This document shows, one piece after another, positions 34,121 through 48,100 of a DNA stretch of 64,000 nt (its first letter is position 1; the number at the start of each line of letters is the position of its first letter). This DNA comes from Pyxicephalus adspersus. Taxonomy: Eukaryota > Chordata > Amphibia > Anura > Pyxicephalidae. Location of the stretch: assembly GCF_032062135.1 (NCBI RefSeq), contig NC_092860.1, forward strand, positions 123,527,553-123,591,552. Reading direction: 5' to 3'. A program made the translations under genes and the position numbers. Below the pieces are notes generated by a model that was not told the DNA's origin, made no database searches, and saw only the letters and a list, made by a program, of their open reading frames with translations.

Positions 34121-34448
34121 AGCCGCATACACACGTGCAATTCTTGTCGTTGGAAAGGATCTTTCACGATCCTTTCCAACAATAAGAACCGCAAGATGCA
34201 TGAACGAGTGCTGTACATACAGCACCGTTCTGCTCTATGGAGAGGGGAGGGGGAGAGCGACGGAGCGGCACCCTGCTGTGCGCTCTCCCCCTTCCCTTCC
34301 ATTAGGATCGCTCATCGTTCATCGACCGTGGATCCGCCAGGACGGATCCACGGACGATGAACGACCTGGGCTGTACACACGCCAGATTCTCGCCCGATAT
34401 CTGGCCGATGCGTATCGGACGAGAAAAATTTGATGTGTGTACGCAGCT
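34121..34448 (+). mobile_element. Harbinger-like MITE with TAA target duplication
   Basis: 328 bp between TAA at 34118-34120 and TAA at 34449-34451. Inverted ends: AGCCGCATACACACGTG at the left and GTGTGTACGCAGCT at the right. Two internal hairpins: 34149-34161 with 34168-34180 (13-bp perfect arms, 6-nt loop) and 34316-34336 with 34343-34363 (21-bp arms, one mismatch, 6-nt loop). It is GC-rich and noncoding. Confidence 0.88.
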
Positions 34449-34451
34449 TAA

Positions 34452-36477
34452 GTCATGCTAACCGACCCCCTCAAAGCCTCTGTCCTGCACATAAGGGAGC
34501 AGGGAAGCCCCATACGTATCAAGAAGTCTTCTGTATGTCAGATGTCCCTAACCAGGGGACTACCTGTATAAGCTTGAACAAGGTCACCCAAGTTTATCCC
34601 AGTTTAAAAGCACATTTAGGGAATTTAGGTTTAGAAAAATTCTAATATATAGATGGCCCTGTAAATCACAAGAAGTTAAAATTACCAGGTCGAGTGGGGA
34701 TGGGGAAGGCAGCCTGAGCTTCCTTTCAGTCAGGTGAGATACCAAAACAGCAGGTAGAATCATAAGTCCAAGGGATTGGGTTGGAACCTCGGTTGCACTG
34801 CCAGGGCCATAGCATTATACCAGGTAACTGTGCAAAATCTCAGCATTGGCCTTCCCTCCAGTAGGGTTTAGGTTTCAACAGTGTCTGGGGTTTTGTTGAT
34901 TTGTGTGCCCGTTGGCAGAGACTTGAACCCCTACAGTTCTCCCTATGTTTCAGTGCATGTTCCAGTTTCTTCATATCTATAGGTTGTTTAGCTTACTCTT
35001 ACTGCTGACAAGGGCTTTTGTTCTAGAAGTAACAGTCCAGCCAAAAGCACAACATACCAAGAATTGTGATGCTGAGAATAAAATTTGCTATTCCTATTCC
35101 TTATAACTTTCTAATGTATAAGTATGTAAAGTATAGCTGCCATTAGAGTATTATGTGAAAATTGCCTGAAAATGCTGGTAACTCAGTAACTCGGTCACAG
35201 ACCAAGAAAAATAAGAAAATAAGAAAATCAATGCAGGTTCTGTAGATTTATAATGTGTGTTCTTTAGGAATAAAAAATTGCCTTATGGAAAAATGTCCTG
35301 CTGGATATCACACAAAGTGGTAATACACTTTGGAGGGGATCAATGACTTTCTTATTTCCATGGACACTAACAAATAATTGCAGTTATATACCAGTATCTG
35401 GTTTAGCCATTTTTTCCCAAACTGCTAGGGGTACGTGACTGAGGAGCTGTGTACCGTTCTGCCATATTCTTGTAACGTAGACAAAAAAAAAATTGGAAAT
35501 GGAAACAATAAATTGATTAGTTCCTGAAGAAGTCAAAGTTCTAAATCCTGTGTTTGTATTACATAAAACTACTTAGTGAATGTGTACTCTGATCACCTGC
35601 ATTGAACAAAACATAAACACTTTCACTGCCTGTTGATGAATCCAGCTGAACACACAGAGACAGCTTACAGCGGTACTTCAGCTTATTTTACAGAGGCGGT
35701 TTGTATGCATTGAATTTTTTCTTCCATCTGTACACGTGTTGACTTGTCTAGGTTTACTGGATCCACATGGCTTTGACTTTTACAAATGAATAGACTTTTA
35801 GTGTTGGTTTTACATGCTCATCTCTTGTGGGTGTTGTTTGGGTGGCAGCCAGGGTGAGTCTGTATATTACTAAGTATTTATGGCCTTGCGTGCGATTTTA
35901 CAGCACTTTCCAGACAGGTGTAGCCTGCGTCTGCCGAAAAGTGCCCAATGCATGAGTTAAATTGCAGTTCTCTGTGTTATACCCCCTCCATGGTAGACAA
36001 TATCAGACATTTTGTGGACCATAAAAATGAATACACAATGACGGGTTAAACCAGCATGTGCTTTTTTTACAACTAATTTTCTTTATATTAGCTTCTCACA
36101 ATAACAAATACAATCATTTAGAGGATGAAAGAGGAGTTTAGTAAAAACATAACACTTGCAATATAAATTATTTCTTGAAAGGTTAGACCTCAACATGTAT
36201 TTTAACTGAACAACCTAATATAAACAGCAATGCGTTACAGGTTTACCCAATAAAAAAAAATAACATTTTAATATAATTTCAAATGAATAATACTTTAAAA
36301 TATGCATTTTATTAGAATATTTTATTAGAATATTACTTTCTGCCTTGAAAAACCGTGTTCAGGCATTTTCTGTTATAGGGTGACAAGACTGGATGACTGG
36401 CTTTCCTTATGGGGTTTTTTTGAATCTTTATTTTTTTATGAATATGTACTTTAAAATATATACAAATACAAGTATGT
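34452..36477. other. Intergenic, nothing recognised
   Basis: No recognisable gene or repeat. Open frames are short. Confidence 0.55.
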
Positions 36478-36737
36478 ATGTATGCACCAACATATCACAT
36501 ACTGCTATATAGAGCCCAAAGTCATTTCACCATCTGTCAGGGGAGCTCACAATGTCCCTTATATTTAGCGAACATAATCCAATGCCAATTTTTTGGGAAA
36601 CCAATTACCTTACTAGTATGTTTATAGGAGACAAACAATAGAAGAACAGACAAACTACATGCAGATAATGTCCTGCACGAGACTCAAACCTGGATCCAAA
36701 GTGCTAGACATTGAGCCATTGTGTTGTACATTACTGA
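36478..36737 (-). repeat. tRNA-derived SINE, diverged, minus orientation
   Basis: Read on the minus strand: aatggctcaatgtctagcac (tRNA-like A-box region), ccaggtttgagtctcg (B-box-like), gacattatctgcatgtagtt, then the tail tatagcagtatgtgatatgt. Colinear with the better copy at 42104-42425. Confidence 0.75.
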
Positions 36738-38216
36738 ATTGCTTAGTGCCTCCAAGCCTGTATTTACCACAAAAGCACCAAAAAATTACATTTCTTCATT
36801 TTATCTCTATTTGTGCATTGACTACAGTGGGAAATATGAGCAAAATATATTAGGAGAAGTCAGGAGCTATAGTTTGAGCAGCATCTCTATCAGTACATTG
36901 AAGAAGTAGTCGCCATTATTTTTACAGGGGAGAGTAACGGACACACATGTTTTTAGGGGTTTAAAAGGTTAAAGTACTCCATGGGGGTGTCTCATAAAAC
37001 CACAGGATATTACTTAAAATGTATTGGTAGATATGTTCACTAGTGCTTACCATTTCAGGGTTCCTTTCACTCTTGGACTTCCATGTCCATTGATGGTGTA
37101 GAACTGTTGCTCCAGTTTCTGGGTATGTACAAAGCCTCATTCACTGATCATAGTTTTCACATGCTTTTATTGGAGTGTGGTCCTTAAACACATTCTTCAC
37201 ATAAAGTTAGCATCTTTAGCTGGATAAAGGCAGACAGTCCGAAAGTTCAAGCATGTGCTCCATCTGTGCGTGTTTTTGTGTATCCAGAAATTTGAAGGAA
37301 CATATTTATATCAGACTATGAATCCTAATACTCAGGAAGATGCAAAGCATTACAGAATGTTCTGCACTGTTGTTTATCATTACAGAAAGGTGATTGTGCT
37401 ACTTATTTATGATGAAATAAACTAGCCATCTGTGCCACTTGGAAATTAGTAATAAACCATAATAGTATTTGGATCAGTGCCATCCAAAATGGTAATGTAT
37501 CTTAACTGTGACTTTTGTCATGTGTAGTTCTTGTACTAATAAAGTAGAATTATGGATTCTGAATAAATTTACAGTTGCACCTGCACCCACTAAAATTCCC
37601 CAAATACATCTACCTAATGTAGCTTGATGGTGTGGTAATGATTCTGCACTGGAGTTGAATAAAAAATGTTGCCTGGGCTGTGGATATTAGTATTAGCATC
37701 AGCACCTGATCACACCTAGTCCTGCTTATGGGATTCTGAAAGCTGCAGTGTCTGGGAGGTGAAGCACAAGAGTCACATATGCAGAGCCAGGAAGAGGACA
37801 CCAGTGGTGGAAGATCTCTTCTTCCAGCTGTGTGCACAATGATGAGCAGGCAGACAGTGGTCATGAGAAGAACCTGTACAGGTCCTCTGCTATTAGTGGC
37901 CCAGTCTCGAACAATACCCCAGCAAACCCTTTTGAGGTTTGTACATTACAAAGTATCTAAATTTGGCACTAAATAAAAGTAACTAAAGTCTTGTTTAGCC
38001 TGTCATACAAGAGCCCTTAATTGTTCAACAATTTTTACCTGACTTGTTTGATCTTTGTGTTCTGTACATATTCTGGGTAGTTCAGGAACATTCCTGTATC
38101 ATTATGCCAGTTATTTTCTACAAATATAACATTGTCTCAGCGTTAAGGCAGCAAAGCTCCAATTCTAGGGCAAAAGATCTATTTTTTATTTATCTGATAT
38201 AAATATCTATTTAGCT
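36738..38216. other. Intergenic, nothing recognised
   Basis: No recognisable gene or mobile element. Confidence 0.55.
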
Positions 38217-38526
38217 TGGTGGCTTAGGGGTAGCACTCTGGCCTTTACAGAGGTTGGTCCCAAGTTCAAATCTCAGCTGAAACTCTTTCTGCATGGAGTT
38301 TGTAGGTTCTCCCCGTGTTTGTGTGGGTTTCCTCCTACATTCCAAAAGCATGCTGTTAGGGTAATTGGATTCCCGCAAAATTAACCTTTGACTATAGTAA
38401 TGACATATGACTATGGTAGGGAAATTAGCTTGTGAGCTCCTTCAAGGAACAGCTACTGACATGACTATGGACTTTGTACAGCACTATGTAATATGTCAGA
38501 GCTATACAAATACTGTGTAATAATAT
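38217..38526 (+). repeat. tRNA-derived SINE, near full length
   Basis: tggtggcttaggggtagcac (A-box region), cccaagttcaaatctcagct (B-box region), ctgcatggagtttgtaggtt, ggtttcctcctacattccaa, gacatgactatggactttgt, and a tail ending ctatacaaatactgtgtaat. Confidence 0.88.
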
Positions 38527-41500
38527 ATATGGGTTTACGTCTTCTGTTTTACATTGGTACCAGGCGTTTGGGGCTTGTTGGCCATCTCGTGACAGAGGAC
38601 AGATTTATAGTTTGGAATTTATGAACAGCAACAGACCGTCACTTTCTGGTGATTTTAGCCATCACGTTCCATGTTCATTCCTTCTTGATTTAAACAAAAG
38701 CAAAATAAACATGTGCTTGTTACCAGCATGTAAGAAGTTAAAGTTCATTGAATTGTTTAATTTAAAATTAAATCTCTGAGTGGTTTCATCAGTGTACTCA
38801 ACTGAAAGGAACATTGATAATTGACCAGTTCCGAAAACAGGAAAGAATCATTCAGCTGCTCTCCACAAACACCTGACTACAAGCCATCAAGTGAAGTTAG
38901 TATAGACAGATCTTAGTGATTTCCCATTATGAATACAACATGTGCCAATTATCTGCAGGTACTCATGCCTGAATGTTTGACATAAGTGCGGGCACGTGGA
39001 CTGTAATGGATATGTTAAGAAAAATAAGCAAGAACTGTGTTCAGCTTGTAATACACTCTACAAAACTGATTACAAACATTGGCTTTATTTGATAAAAAAA
39101 ATACTAATACCATTAATAATATAGAGTGGCCTATGGCATACAAATAAGTTTTGGAATACTGCAGGAAAATCAGTAAAATATGAATTTTGATTGACTGATG
39201 TGGGATCAAGTAGTCATTGGATGTTTGTTTTCTTGATGTGTTTTTTTGGCAATATGAGACAACTAGTGAAAGTCTATAAGCTACCTTCATATACTGCTGG
39301 TTCAGGCTTATTGCGGGAAATAGTGATCAGATAGGTAAGCTACCCATAATCATTAGATGGGTCATTTACAAATATAGCTTAATCTGATCACAAGAATCTG
39401 GATTACAGCAAATGTTCTTTAAGGAGACACCTTTGGAATACCTTGTATAAATGTTATGGCCCAGAGATGTCAATAGAATGCCTCCCTGCCCTGCTCTATG
39501 GACCTAAACATGAATAATTGGTATATGAAAGTATATGGCTGTTTACTTTTTTCAAAAATCATTGCTACATTGCTAACCATGCTATTATGTATCATGAAAT
39601 GTATTATCCTATACAACCAGATTGTATGTGTTTTGGGTGGGTTTATAGCCTTTTGTCATTTGATTCTGTAGTATTTAACCTGGTATAGCTGCATCAAAAT
39701 GAGGACTGTTTAATAAATGTGTTTTTTTCAGGATGGGATTGTAGGCCTTATACCCAACCACCATGCCTTAGCTTTAAGTGTGTACTCTATATTGTATTAC
39801 TTATTTGCCCTGCACAGCACACGGCTCAGGATGAGTGTCAGAACACAAGGAGGTCCTGTCTCTCACATGAGTCCCCTGCTAATAACAGATCAGTCAAAAA
39901 TCTACAGAATAACAAAGCTGCTGTCATAATTTGTCAACTGCCAGTTTACCCTCTTTTAGCAATTCTGACAGGGAGTCAGTTATGAACTGTCAGTTTATAC
40001 AGAAGGGAAAAAAGGAAATCCACATTCGTGAAGGTACTAATGCAATGCAAAAAATCGAAATAAAAAAAATCATAAATGTTTTTAAAGAGCATGGGCCCCT
40101 ACCCCTAAAAGATAAAAACTCAAGACAAACAGAATAAACATAGATGAAAACATTTATATGGGAGCTGTTATACCTTTCAAATGATTTGATTTGAACTTGA
40201 TGAATTTATGTCTTTTTTCAACCTGACTATGTATGTTAGTCTATCTATTTCTGAGCTTTATGTATTCTTGTTACATAGCACCGTGTTATCTGGCAAGGCA
40301 GGACACCTGATCTTTCTGTGCAGCAGGTAAAGTGGGCAAACCCCATGTTACTCACCTGTCCCTGTTTCCCCATGGGGCACCACAAACTTCTTCTTTGTTC
40401 ACATTCTCCAAGCAGTCTTTGGCCATCTTGATTCACCGGGCTGGGATGACGTAACTTCTGCACATCCACTTGTGAGTTCTTATATTCCGGGTACATGGAA
40501 AGGAAGCTGGGTATCCTGGCAGCCAAAGCTGACATTGTGCATGTACTGAGCTTTTTGCTGGAAACCCCTGAGTGATCTGGCAGGTAGGAGGAATTATTGG
40601 ACAATGGACATGACCTGTCTCCAACTACAATAGTGACTTACCTGGTCATTGAACAAGCTAGCAAACTTCTCCTTAACTGCCCAGAAACAGACTGATGTAG
40701 TTAGAGCAGAGTTTGTACCTCCTGTAATAATAACCCTGCCAGCCATTTTTAAGTTTAGCTCTGCTTTAAGAGGGATTTAGGTTGTTACAGCAGTGCAGAA
40801 GGTATCATCAGCTCTGATATCCATGTGTTTGTAATGTAATACAGGATTATCTGTGGAATGAGTTAACATAGCTGAGTTCATTATGTAATATTGTAATTTT
40901 TAGCCTTGACTTGTCACATCACTGCCAGAGAAAAGTGATTTATAGAGAACATTACTTGTGTGTATGTGTTAGGCATAATGAATTTTATTCTGATACTGAC
41001 TTGTGTGACGGAGTAAAGTAACCTGCTCATGCCTGCCAGGTAAGTGTAGGTATGTACAATTCAAGAGACAGCTTTTACTTTTGCTTGATTTGCATTTGCT
41101 TTGATATCATCTGAGAAGGATACAATGTATTTACCACTTTCAGCAAAGGTAATCAGCTTGATTTTATGTCTGGGTACCAAGTATTGGTTCTCTAAAACCC
41201 CCAATATTCCTAACACAAGGAAAAGATTGAAAGCCAAATATTATAATATTTAAGGGTTACAAACCTTAATTTAGGACCTAACGAATTTTCGGAATTTTGG
41301 AAAGTGAAAGTTTTTACAAAAATATTTCTTGTGGTGCCTCACTATGGGTTAATTGTGATGAAACATAGAAAGCCATAATTTTAGTTTGGGATGTACAAGA
41401 TACCCAACAGGTAAAAATTGTAATAGAAGATCCCTTGTGTTAATTGGGGTCATGGATGTTGCTAAATAATAGGATTCCCCTTATCAATTCTTTCAATACC

Positions 41501-42103
41501 CCTAAGGGGCATTAGGTAAGAGACAACCTTAAGATTTTTCTTAGGATTAAATTCTGTGATTTTGAAAAAAAGCTAAAGTTTAATCAGTTTATATTTTGAT
41601 TTCTCTCGCTCTCCTTTCTTCTCCTTCTTATGAAATCTTTAAATTGAATCTTTCCTTTGTAATACAATACTTTATTTAAGACCCAGTGAATTTAGAGTAA
41701 GTCATTTCGGTACAGAAGCGGACCTCGTACAACTGTGCGAGACTGAAGGTAAGGCCGGAGTTCGGCTGTAACATTTGCTGTCATGCTATGTGAAAATGTT
41801 TCTATCAACCAGCATCTGTTCGGGATGCTAAAGATGTTTTACTTAGCAGGAAAATAACAGGCACTCTGCCCCGAAAAACATGAGAAATCATGTACAATGT
41901 GTAATTACATCAGACAGCACACCCATTAAGTTGTATCTGGAGAAACAGGGTGCTATTTTTTTATAGGAGTTACATAACATTCTAAAGGCAAAGAAAAGCA
42001 GAATTAGCTCTTTCATGTATAACATATATGAATATGCAGGAACATACAATGCAGTGCAAAACTGTAAGTCTGTAATAAATATGGAGATTACCAGACATAT
42101 ACA
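38527..42103. other. Intergenic, little recognised
   Basis: Contains one MITE end (40738-40765). A CpG-bearing patch at 41705-41770 stands out against the AT-rich background but has no identifiable function. Confidence 0.5.
40738..40765. repeat. One end of a TTAA/TAA-type MITE
   Basis: gccatttttaagtttagctctgct before TTAA (40766-40769) matches the right end of the MITE at 32157-32419; no matching left end was found, so its extent is unknown. Confidence 0.4.
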
Positions 42104-42425
42104 GGGGCAGCATGGTGGCTCAGTGGTTAGCACTCTGTCCTTTGCAGCGCTAGCTTCCAGGTTTGAATCTCGGCCAGGACACCTTCTGCATGGAGTTTGC
42201 AGGTTCTCCCTGTGTTTGTGTGGGTTTCCTCTGGGTATGCCGCTTTCCTCTCATATTCCAAAAACATGCAGTTAGGTTAATTGACTTCCCCCCAAAATTG
42301 ACCTTAGTCTGTATTAAAGACATATGACTATGCTAGGGACATTAGATTGTGAGCCCCTTAGAGGGATAGCTAGTGACATGACTATGGATTAGCGCTGTGT
42401 AATATAATGGCACTGTATAATAATA
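42104..42425 (+). repeat. tRNA-derived SINE, best copy
   Basis: Pol III-type promoter blocks: A box TGGCTCAGTGG at 42116-42126 and B box GGTTTGAATCT at 42160-42170. The body has gcatggagtttgcaggttct, tgtgtgggtttcctctgggt and cattagattgtgagcccctt, and a tail tgacatgactatggatta ... agcgctgtgtaatataatgg with TAATAATA at the end. It is a repeat, not a functional tRNA gene. Confidence 0.92.
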
Positions 42426-44555
42426 TACATTGTATACAGAAAAGTTGGTGGACAATGCATGGCTCATCTTTTTTATTTTCTTCTTTTCCTGTATGATGTT
42501 TTGGGGATCTCATATGAATTATAAATAACATTGAATCCATGGGTTTCTATGGAAAATACATAATTTTGTATGTTCCAAAATGAGCTGGTTAGAAGGAAGA
42601 ACCTGAGATCTAGAGAACTCTTAGCAGCTGGGCACGTAGTAGCATATGAGCCTCATTTTTCATTTAGACATAAACCATAGAAATTATTACATTTTTTTTT
42701 TATCTAATATTCCCTTTTAGATATGTGTGTTACAGTGTTATGCAAGTCATAGCCAAAAGCATAATATAACATGTCATTCTATGAAGAATGATCTCTTACT
42801 ATTGCTGTTGGTGATTGTCGATTCTATTGTTCATAAAGTGTTCCTAATTAATATATGCCTTTGATACACAACGTTTGTCTCTGCATGGTCAGATGCTTTT
42901 CAGGATTGTGCCTGAAAAGTCCTTTGATCTCAGCCATCTGTTTAGTGGTCTTCTGTGATGGCACACTGGCACTACGTATGTGATGACCTCTGGAAATAGC
43001 AGGTTTTGTTTGTGATTAACCCGGACCTCAGATCAAAGGCCAGTGGGCACCAAGCCCCTCACAGATGGCTCTGTCAATTCTGATTCTACATAATACATGC
43101 TAATTGTGTGCCTTCTATTCTACTAATACAAGACTTTTTGGATTGTGGAAGTGGTTTTGAATAATGAGCAAATGTAACCTTAACGTGGAATTCCTGAAGA
43201 ACAAAAACCAAACGTTTACTTAATTCTAATATTTGATAAATAGGCTTTTCTGATTCAAAAGCTTAGAGAAAGAGTCTGCCCCATTTGCATCCCATTTGCA
43301 TCCTTCTTGCATTAGTTCTAATGTTTTGTATTAGACATTAGACCTTCGCAGGCCTGGATCTAGCATTCACACCAGACCAACCCATGCTGGTCAATATTCA
43401 AACTATATCCCAAATCTTGTCAAATTCTATAAAGATGGTGATTGATTTATTAGAACAGTTGAGCATAATAATAATTTTTTTTTAATGATTTATTTAGCCA
43501 TTATTTTTCTTGTCACTATATACATAGTACAGCTGCACAAACAATGTTACAAGGAGATGTGAGTGATGCTTAGATGAACAGCCCACCCTGTAACTTGTAC
43601 ATAGGGTGGATTAAAAACAATCATACATGTGTGCATAATACAACTGTTTCATGATGTCTTCTGGGTATTCTTTGCTTTGAGCAAGGCTTTTCTGATCACA
43701 TATAGAGAAATGAAGGGGGAAAGGAAAGCTGGGCACAGACAATCAGAAAAGTTTTTCCAAAATGCCTAATAATTAGTTCACTTGGGACTTCACCTTGGAC
43801 AATGGCACCTAATATCTACTAAATGGCAACTGTTTATACGTATACATGATTTGCCAATGCAATTCAAATTGTAGGAAAAAAAGGTTGCAGGGGCATGTAG
43901 GGTGTCTACAACCCAGCTAAAATGCAACACGGACCAGGGACTTGTTACCAGTCTTATTCCTGATGTACTCTGCACTATTTAAAGTGAATTTGTTGCTGAA
44001 AGAAACAATAAAAAATGTCTGCCTGTAAAGAAAAAGGTTTATACTTATTTGTCCTGTCCTCACTGCCGATCTTAACACTCTTTGAGAGCTAAGCTGGTTT
44101 AAAAAATCTCCTGTATTCAACAAGCTTCTAGATGTTAGATGTCTGATCCCCTACTGAATGCCATGATTCGCCCCATTAATGTTTCTTGTAGTGACATATG
44201 TGCTGGCACACTAAACCTCTGTTCTCCATATCTTTCCTGGAAATAAACTTGCAATCTATATATTCCATTCTATATATTTTTTTTCTGAATAAGGTAGGTG
44301 ATAGTCTGTAATGCAAGTGTCCCAACTCTTTCTTTGCCTTTTAGTTTTCCATTGTACTTTACCCCATTGGTGACCCCTATGTTAAGCTCTCTTCTAAACT
44401 CTCTCAAAAAGCACTTCTGGTGTAAGCCTGGTTTCAGCAATCAGGATTTGTATGATTACACTGGAGGAATCTTTCATATTTGTAAATACATTCTACAGTG
44501 CTTCATACAAATTTTATTATTTACCATATTGTTTTTTATTAACTGTACCTTATTA
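42426..44555. other. Intergenic, nothing recognised
   Basis: AT-rich, no gene or named repeat seen. Confidence 0.55.
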
Positions 44556-45152
44556 TGAAACCAACAGACTCATCCATCCTTCCCTCCGCTCCTCTTCCGT
44601 TGCATCTCTGTAGTTCTCTCCATTGGCTTCCATTTCACCTTAGAATCAAATTTAAGCTCCTGTGCTTTGCCTTCAAATCCCTACACAGGTATTGTCCCAC
44701 TTACATTTCTGACATGGTTAAAAAATACTCCCCCAGCCGCCCTCTCCGCTCCTCCAATGACCTACTAATGACTTCCTCACTCATAACCTCATCACACCCA
44801 TGGCTCCAAGACTTCTCTAGAGCTGCTCCAACTCTCTGGAATGGTCTTCCTCGTCCTATTCGGCTTGCTCCTACTTTCTGCTCATTTAAAAGAGTGCTTA
44901 AAACCCATTTTTTCAAACTTGCCTACCCGTCTTCTTCTGTCTGCTAAACCCTCACTACTTCCCACCACTACATATCTCCCATCCTATTGTGTGTGAAATT
45001 CCCCCACCGACTAGATTGTAAGCTCTTCGGGACAGGGTCCTCTCCTCCTGTATCACTGTCTGTATTAGTCTGTCATTTGCAATCCCTATTTAATGTACAG
45101 CGCTGCGTAATATGTTGGCGCTATATAAATCCTGTTTATTAATAATAATAAC
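44556..45152 (+). mobile_element. LINE (non-LTR retrotransposon), 3' end
   Basis: 5'-truncated copy. The reading frame to 44947 encodes the C-terminal tail of a LINE ORF2 downstream of the RT core: L-H-W-L-P-F-H-L-R-I-K-F-K-L-L, Y-S-P-S-R-P-L-R-S-S, A-A-P-T-L-W-N-G-L-P and S-F-K-R-V-L-K-T-H-F-F, features of L2/CR1-group elements. Its 3' UTR has agattgtaagctcttcggga and gcgctgcgtaatatgttggc and ends in TTAATAATAATA. No endonuclease or RT core remains, so it cannot move by itself. The exact clade is not certain. Confidence 0.88.
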
Positions 45153-48100
45153 CAACAGTGAATCATGTTTAAAAATTTAAAAAGAATAAAAAAAAATATT
45201 TTCCTATTCCTAGTTTCATACTTTTCTGCATCATTGCCATAAAAAAGTTAAAAAAAAAAAAGAAAGAAAAAGAAAGTTAAATTGGCTGAGCCAGAATTCA
45301 CAGTGATATGTTTAATATGCACCAGACCACTTGAAAGCACACTCCTATTCTGGTTACATTTAGTCATCGGGAATTGGTCACACAATGTTCCTTTCCAAAT
45401 GACACCATCCTCTGTTACCCCTGTGCTTTATTTGCTGCTTTTACTGAAAGTCACAGAAGCATTCAGGAGGGTTTTAGGGTCAAAGTAAGCTTTGTTAAGG
45501 TCACTTCTCTGGTCAGATGTGAGACAGCTGTGCCCATACAGAGTCTAGTATTCTCTTCTTTACCAGATGCAGATGTGTTCGTTATGTAGACAAAAACTGC
45601 AATGTATGTTCAGACGTCTGCAATATCAAAGAAAGACGCGCATCTACTTAGAAAATATTAATGATCTGTGATTACATATAAATGTAGAGCTGGGGAAATG
45701 TAAAAATGTAAGCTTTGCTTTGAAATGTGCCAATTCTTGCAGAAAATTATGATACTAATCATTAAATAATAATTAAACTATGGCAATGGTTTAACTTTAT
45801 GTACTTTGGTACCTTTTGCATTACTCCTAACATTTGAAAGTGGCAAAAATGGGTAAAAACAGGGTATTAAAATGGGGGATGTGGGGGATGGACAACTGTT
45901 GGTTTTTTTGTGAAAAGAATGCGGTGCCAAACTGTTCCAAGCCCCTTTTCCCACTTGCAGTGGAAAACTGTACAGTTAGCCGCTACCAGGCGCATCCCAG
46001 GTGAGAATCTGACAGGTACACAGATGTTTCGTAGTTTGAACATATGTGACTGTACCAAACTATAGTAGCTGTTTGTTCCATGAGCAAAAACTTTGGCATT
46101 AGTTTTTTTTCAAATAAATCAAAATCAAGAAAAACCCTTTTATTTCCCCAATATCAGTTGGCCTGTGAGTGTCTGCACAGATTTGTAGCAGCCATACGTT
46201 TTTAAACCAGCTGATATAACATTGATCAGGCAAGAATTATGTAATACAGTGTTTATTGGCAATTTTATTCTATTGGTTTACAGATAAGAGAAAGTGAACT
46301 ACTGCAACAGAAAATGAATGAGGAGAGCAGTGAGTGGTGCTGTCTGCTGTCAAATGTGCAAGCACTGCAGTTCAGGTGGCCAGTGGCTGGCAAGGTGGCA
46401 GAAGCTACAATCCCACTACAGATTTGAATATGCCCCAACAATGAAATCATTGCTGCTATAAAATATTTATTACTTGAGTCCCAGCTGAGTTTTTGCTTTG
46501 TAAAGGCAGCTAAGGACCTAAAACAGGACCAGGTAAACCCACATGACTTCTGGAGACTGGCACCTTGCCAGCCACTTGTCTACTCAGCATATTTCAGGGT
46601 TTAGCAATTAATGATACCGAACTACTAACTGCCCTCCTATTCATTTTTTTTGGGCTGCCGCAGGGGGCTACTACATTTAGCGTCTTCGCTGGGGCAGCGG
46701 CATTAGAAAACTGTAACTGCACCGCAACCTCATTACCAGTCTGAGCATAACCTAAGGATTTGTTGAAATTTATATTCACAATATGTAGACGGGTGGATAT
46801 AATACCAAAGACAATGTATAACTATCAAAGCCATACCCTGGAGTAGAAACACCTTTCCAGCTGACTACGAGACTGGGTAAAGTCACTGGGGCTGCCATTG
46901 CTGTTGTTCTTTTCTAAATACTAGTTAATTGCCTGGTGTTGGCATCAAGACATCACTTACCAGAACAAGCACACACCTTTCTTATATCTATATTTGCTAT
47001 AGGTTAATGGTTCAGAACTTAATGATCAGCATGATAGCCAAGCAAATAGCATTTTTCGAAAGAAGCACAGTCATCTGACTGTGTGTGTAATAGTGAAGTC
47101 CTAATTCAGATTACTTGTTCTTGTGTGGTCTTTTAATATTTGCTATCCTTGTAAAGCCTGTTTGTATACTTGAACATATAAAAATTAGAGTTTATATTGC
47201 ATATGATAATAAGATTGAAGGAGGGTACTTTCATTATTGAAGTGGCCTGGATTTGCACCACCTTGGTTAGAGTTGGTGGCAGCTGTAAGTGGTCCCTCAT
47301 TACTCATTATGTACATGAAAACAAGCCAATTATGTCCTCTGCCATGACTTATAGCCTACATAGATGAGGGTCAAATAAACAACACTTAAGGACAAGCAGC
47401 AGAGATTCAGAAGCCATCATTCAGATTGATGAGCTGACATTCCATTGTAAGACTGTAAGTGACTGAGGCTCCAGTATGACTGCTGCAATATAACACAAGC
47501 ATCAGCAAGCAGTTACTAAGTGCTACTTACCCGATCAGATATATGTCCCACCATAATACATACATGTTCACATAAACAAATAGGTTATACATAAACAAAA
47601 CAAAGAGAATTCATACATTGTATTCTATTGTCATTTAGATTTGCTTTATTTACCATAATTGTACTATTGACAATAGAACAAATACCGGTACATCATGCAT
47701 CACCTTCCCTCGCAAAGCAAACTGCTACCTATAATACTATATATTTATTGTATTGAACATACCCTAGCAGTGTATTTTTATGGGGCACAAGTTTAAGGGT
47801 GGGATGTTACACATTTTATTGTGACAAAATTCCATAGATTGCCACTTTAATTGGTGGCATAAACCTGTGTCAAGCATTATATTGTCCTAGTGATGACCAC
47901 TGGTTTGTACCCATAATGTTTACCCCTTATGCATGGATGGCCAGTGCCCTACGCCACACAGATATGTCTTTGTAACATTGTATCCAATGGCATTTTCAAA
48001 AGACCTATGTGGTAATTTTTAAGCTAAAAGCTGTAGATTTACCAACCATTCCTCCGGTGCATTAAGGTGGCAGGTAAGGGTGCATTACAATAGTAGGGCA

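Noticed and set aside
34200..34433. Open frames on both strands
   Set aside because: They lie inside the Harbinger-like MITE and arise from its GC-rich inverted repeats.
40180..40245. Possible retrotransposon 3' end (gtcttttttcaacctgacta)
   Set aside because: Similar phrases end repeats in frog genomes, but no second copy or tail was found here.
42104..42175. tRNA gene suggested by A-box and B-box matches
   Set aside because: No proper cloverleaf is evident, and the head is followed by a SINE body seen in other copies.
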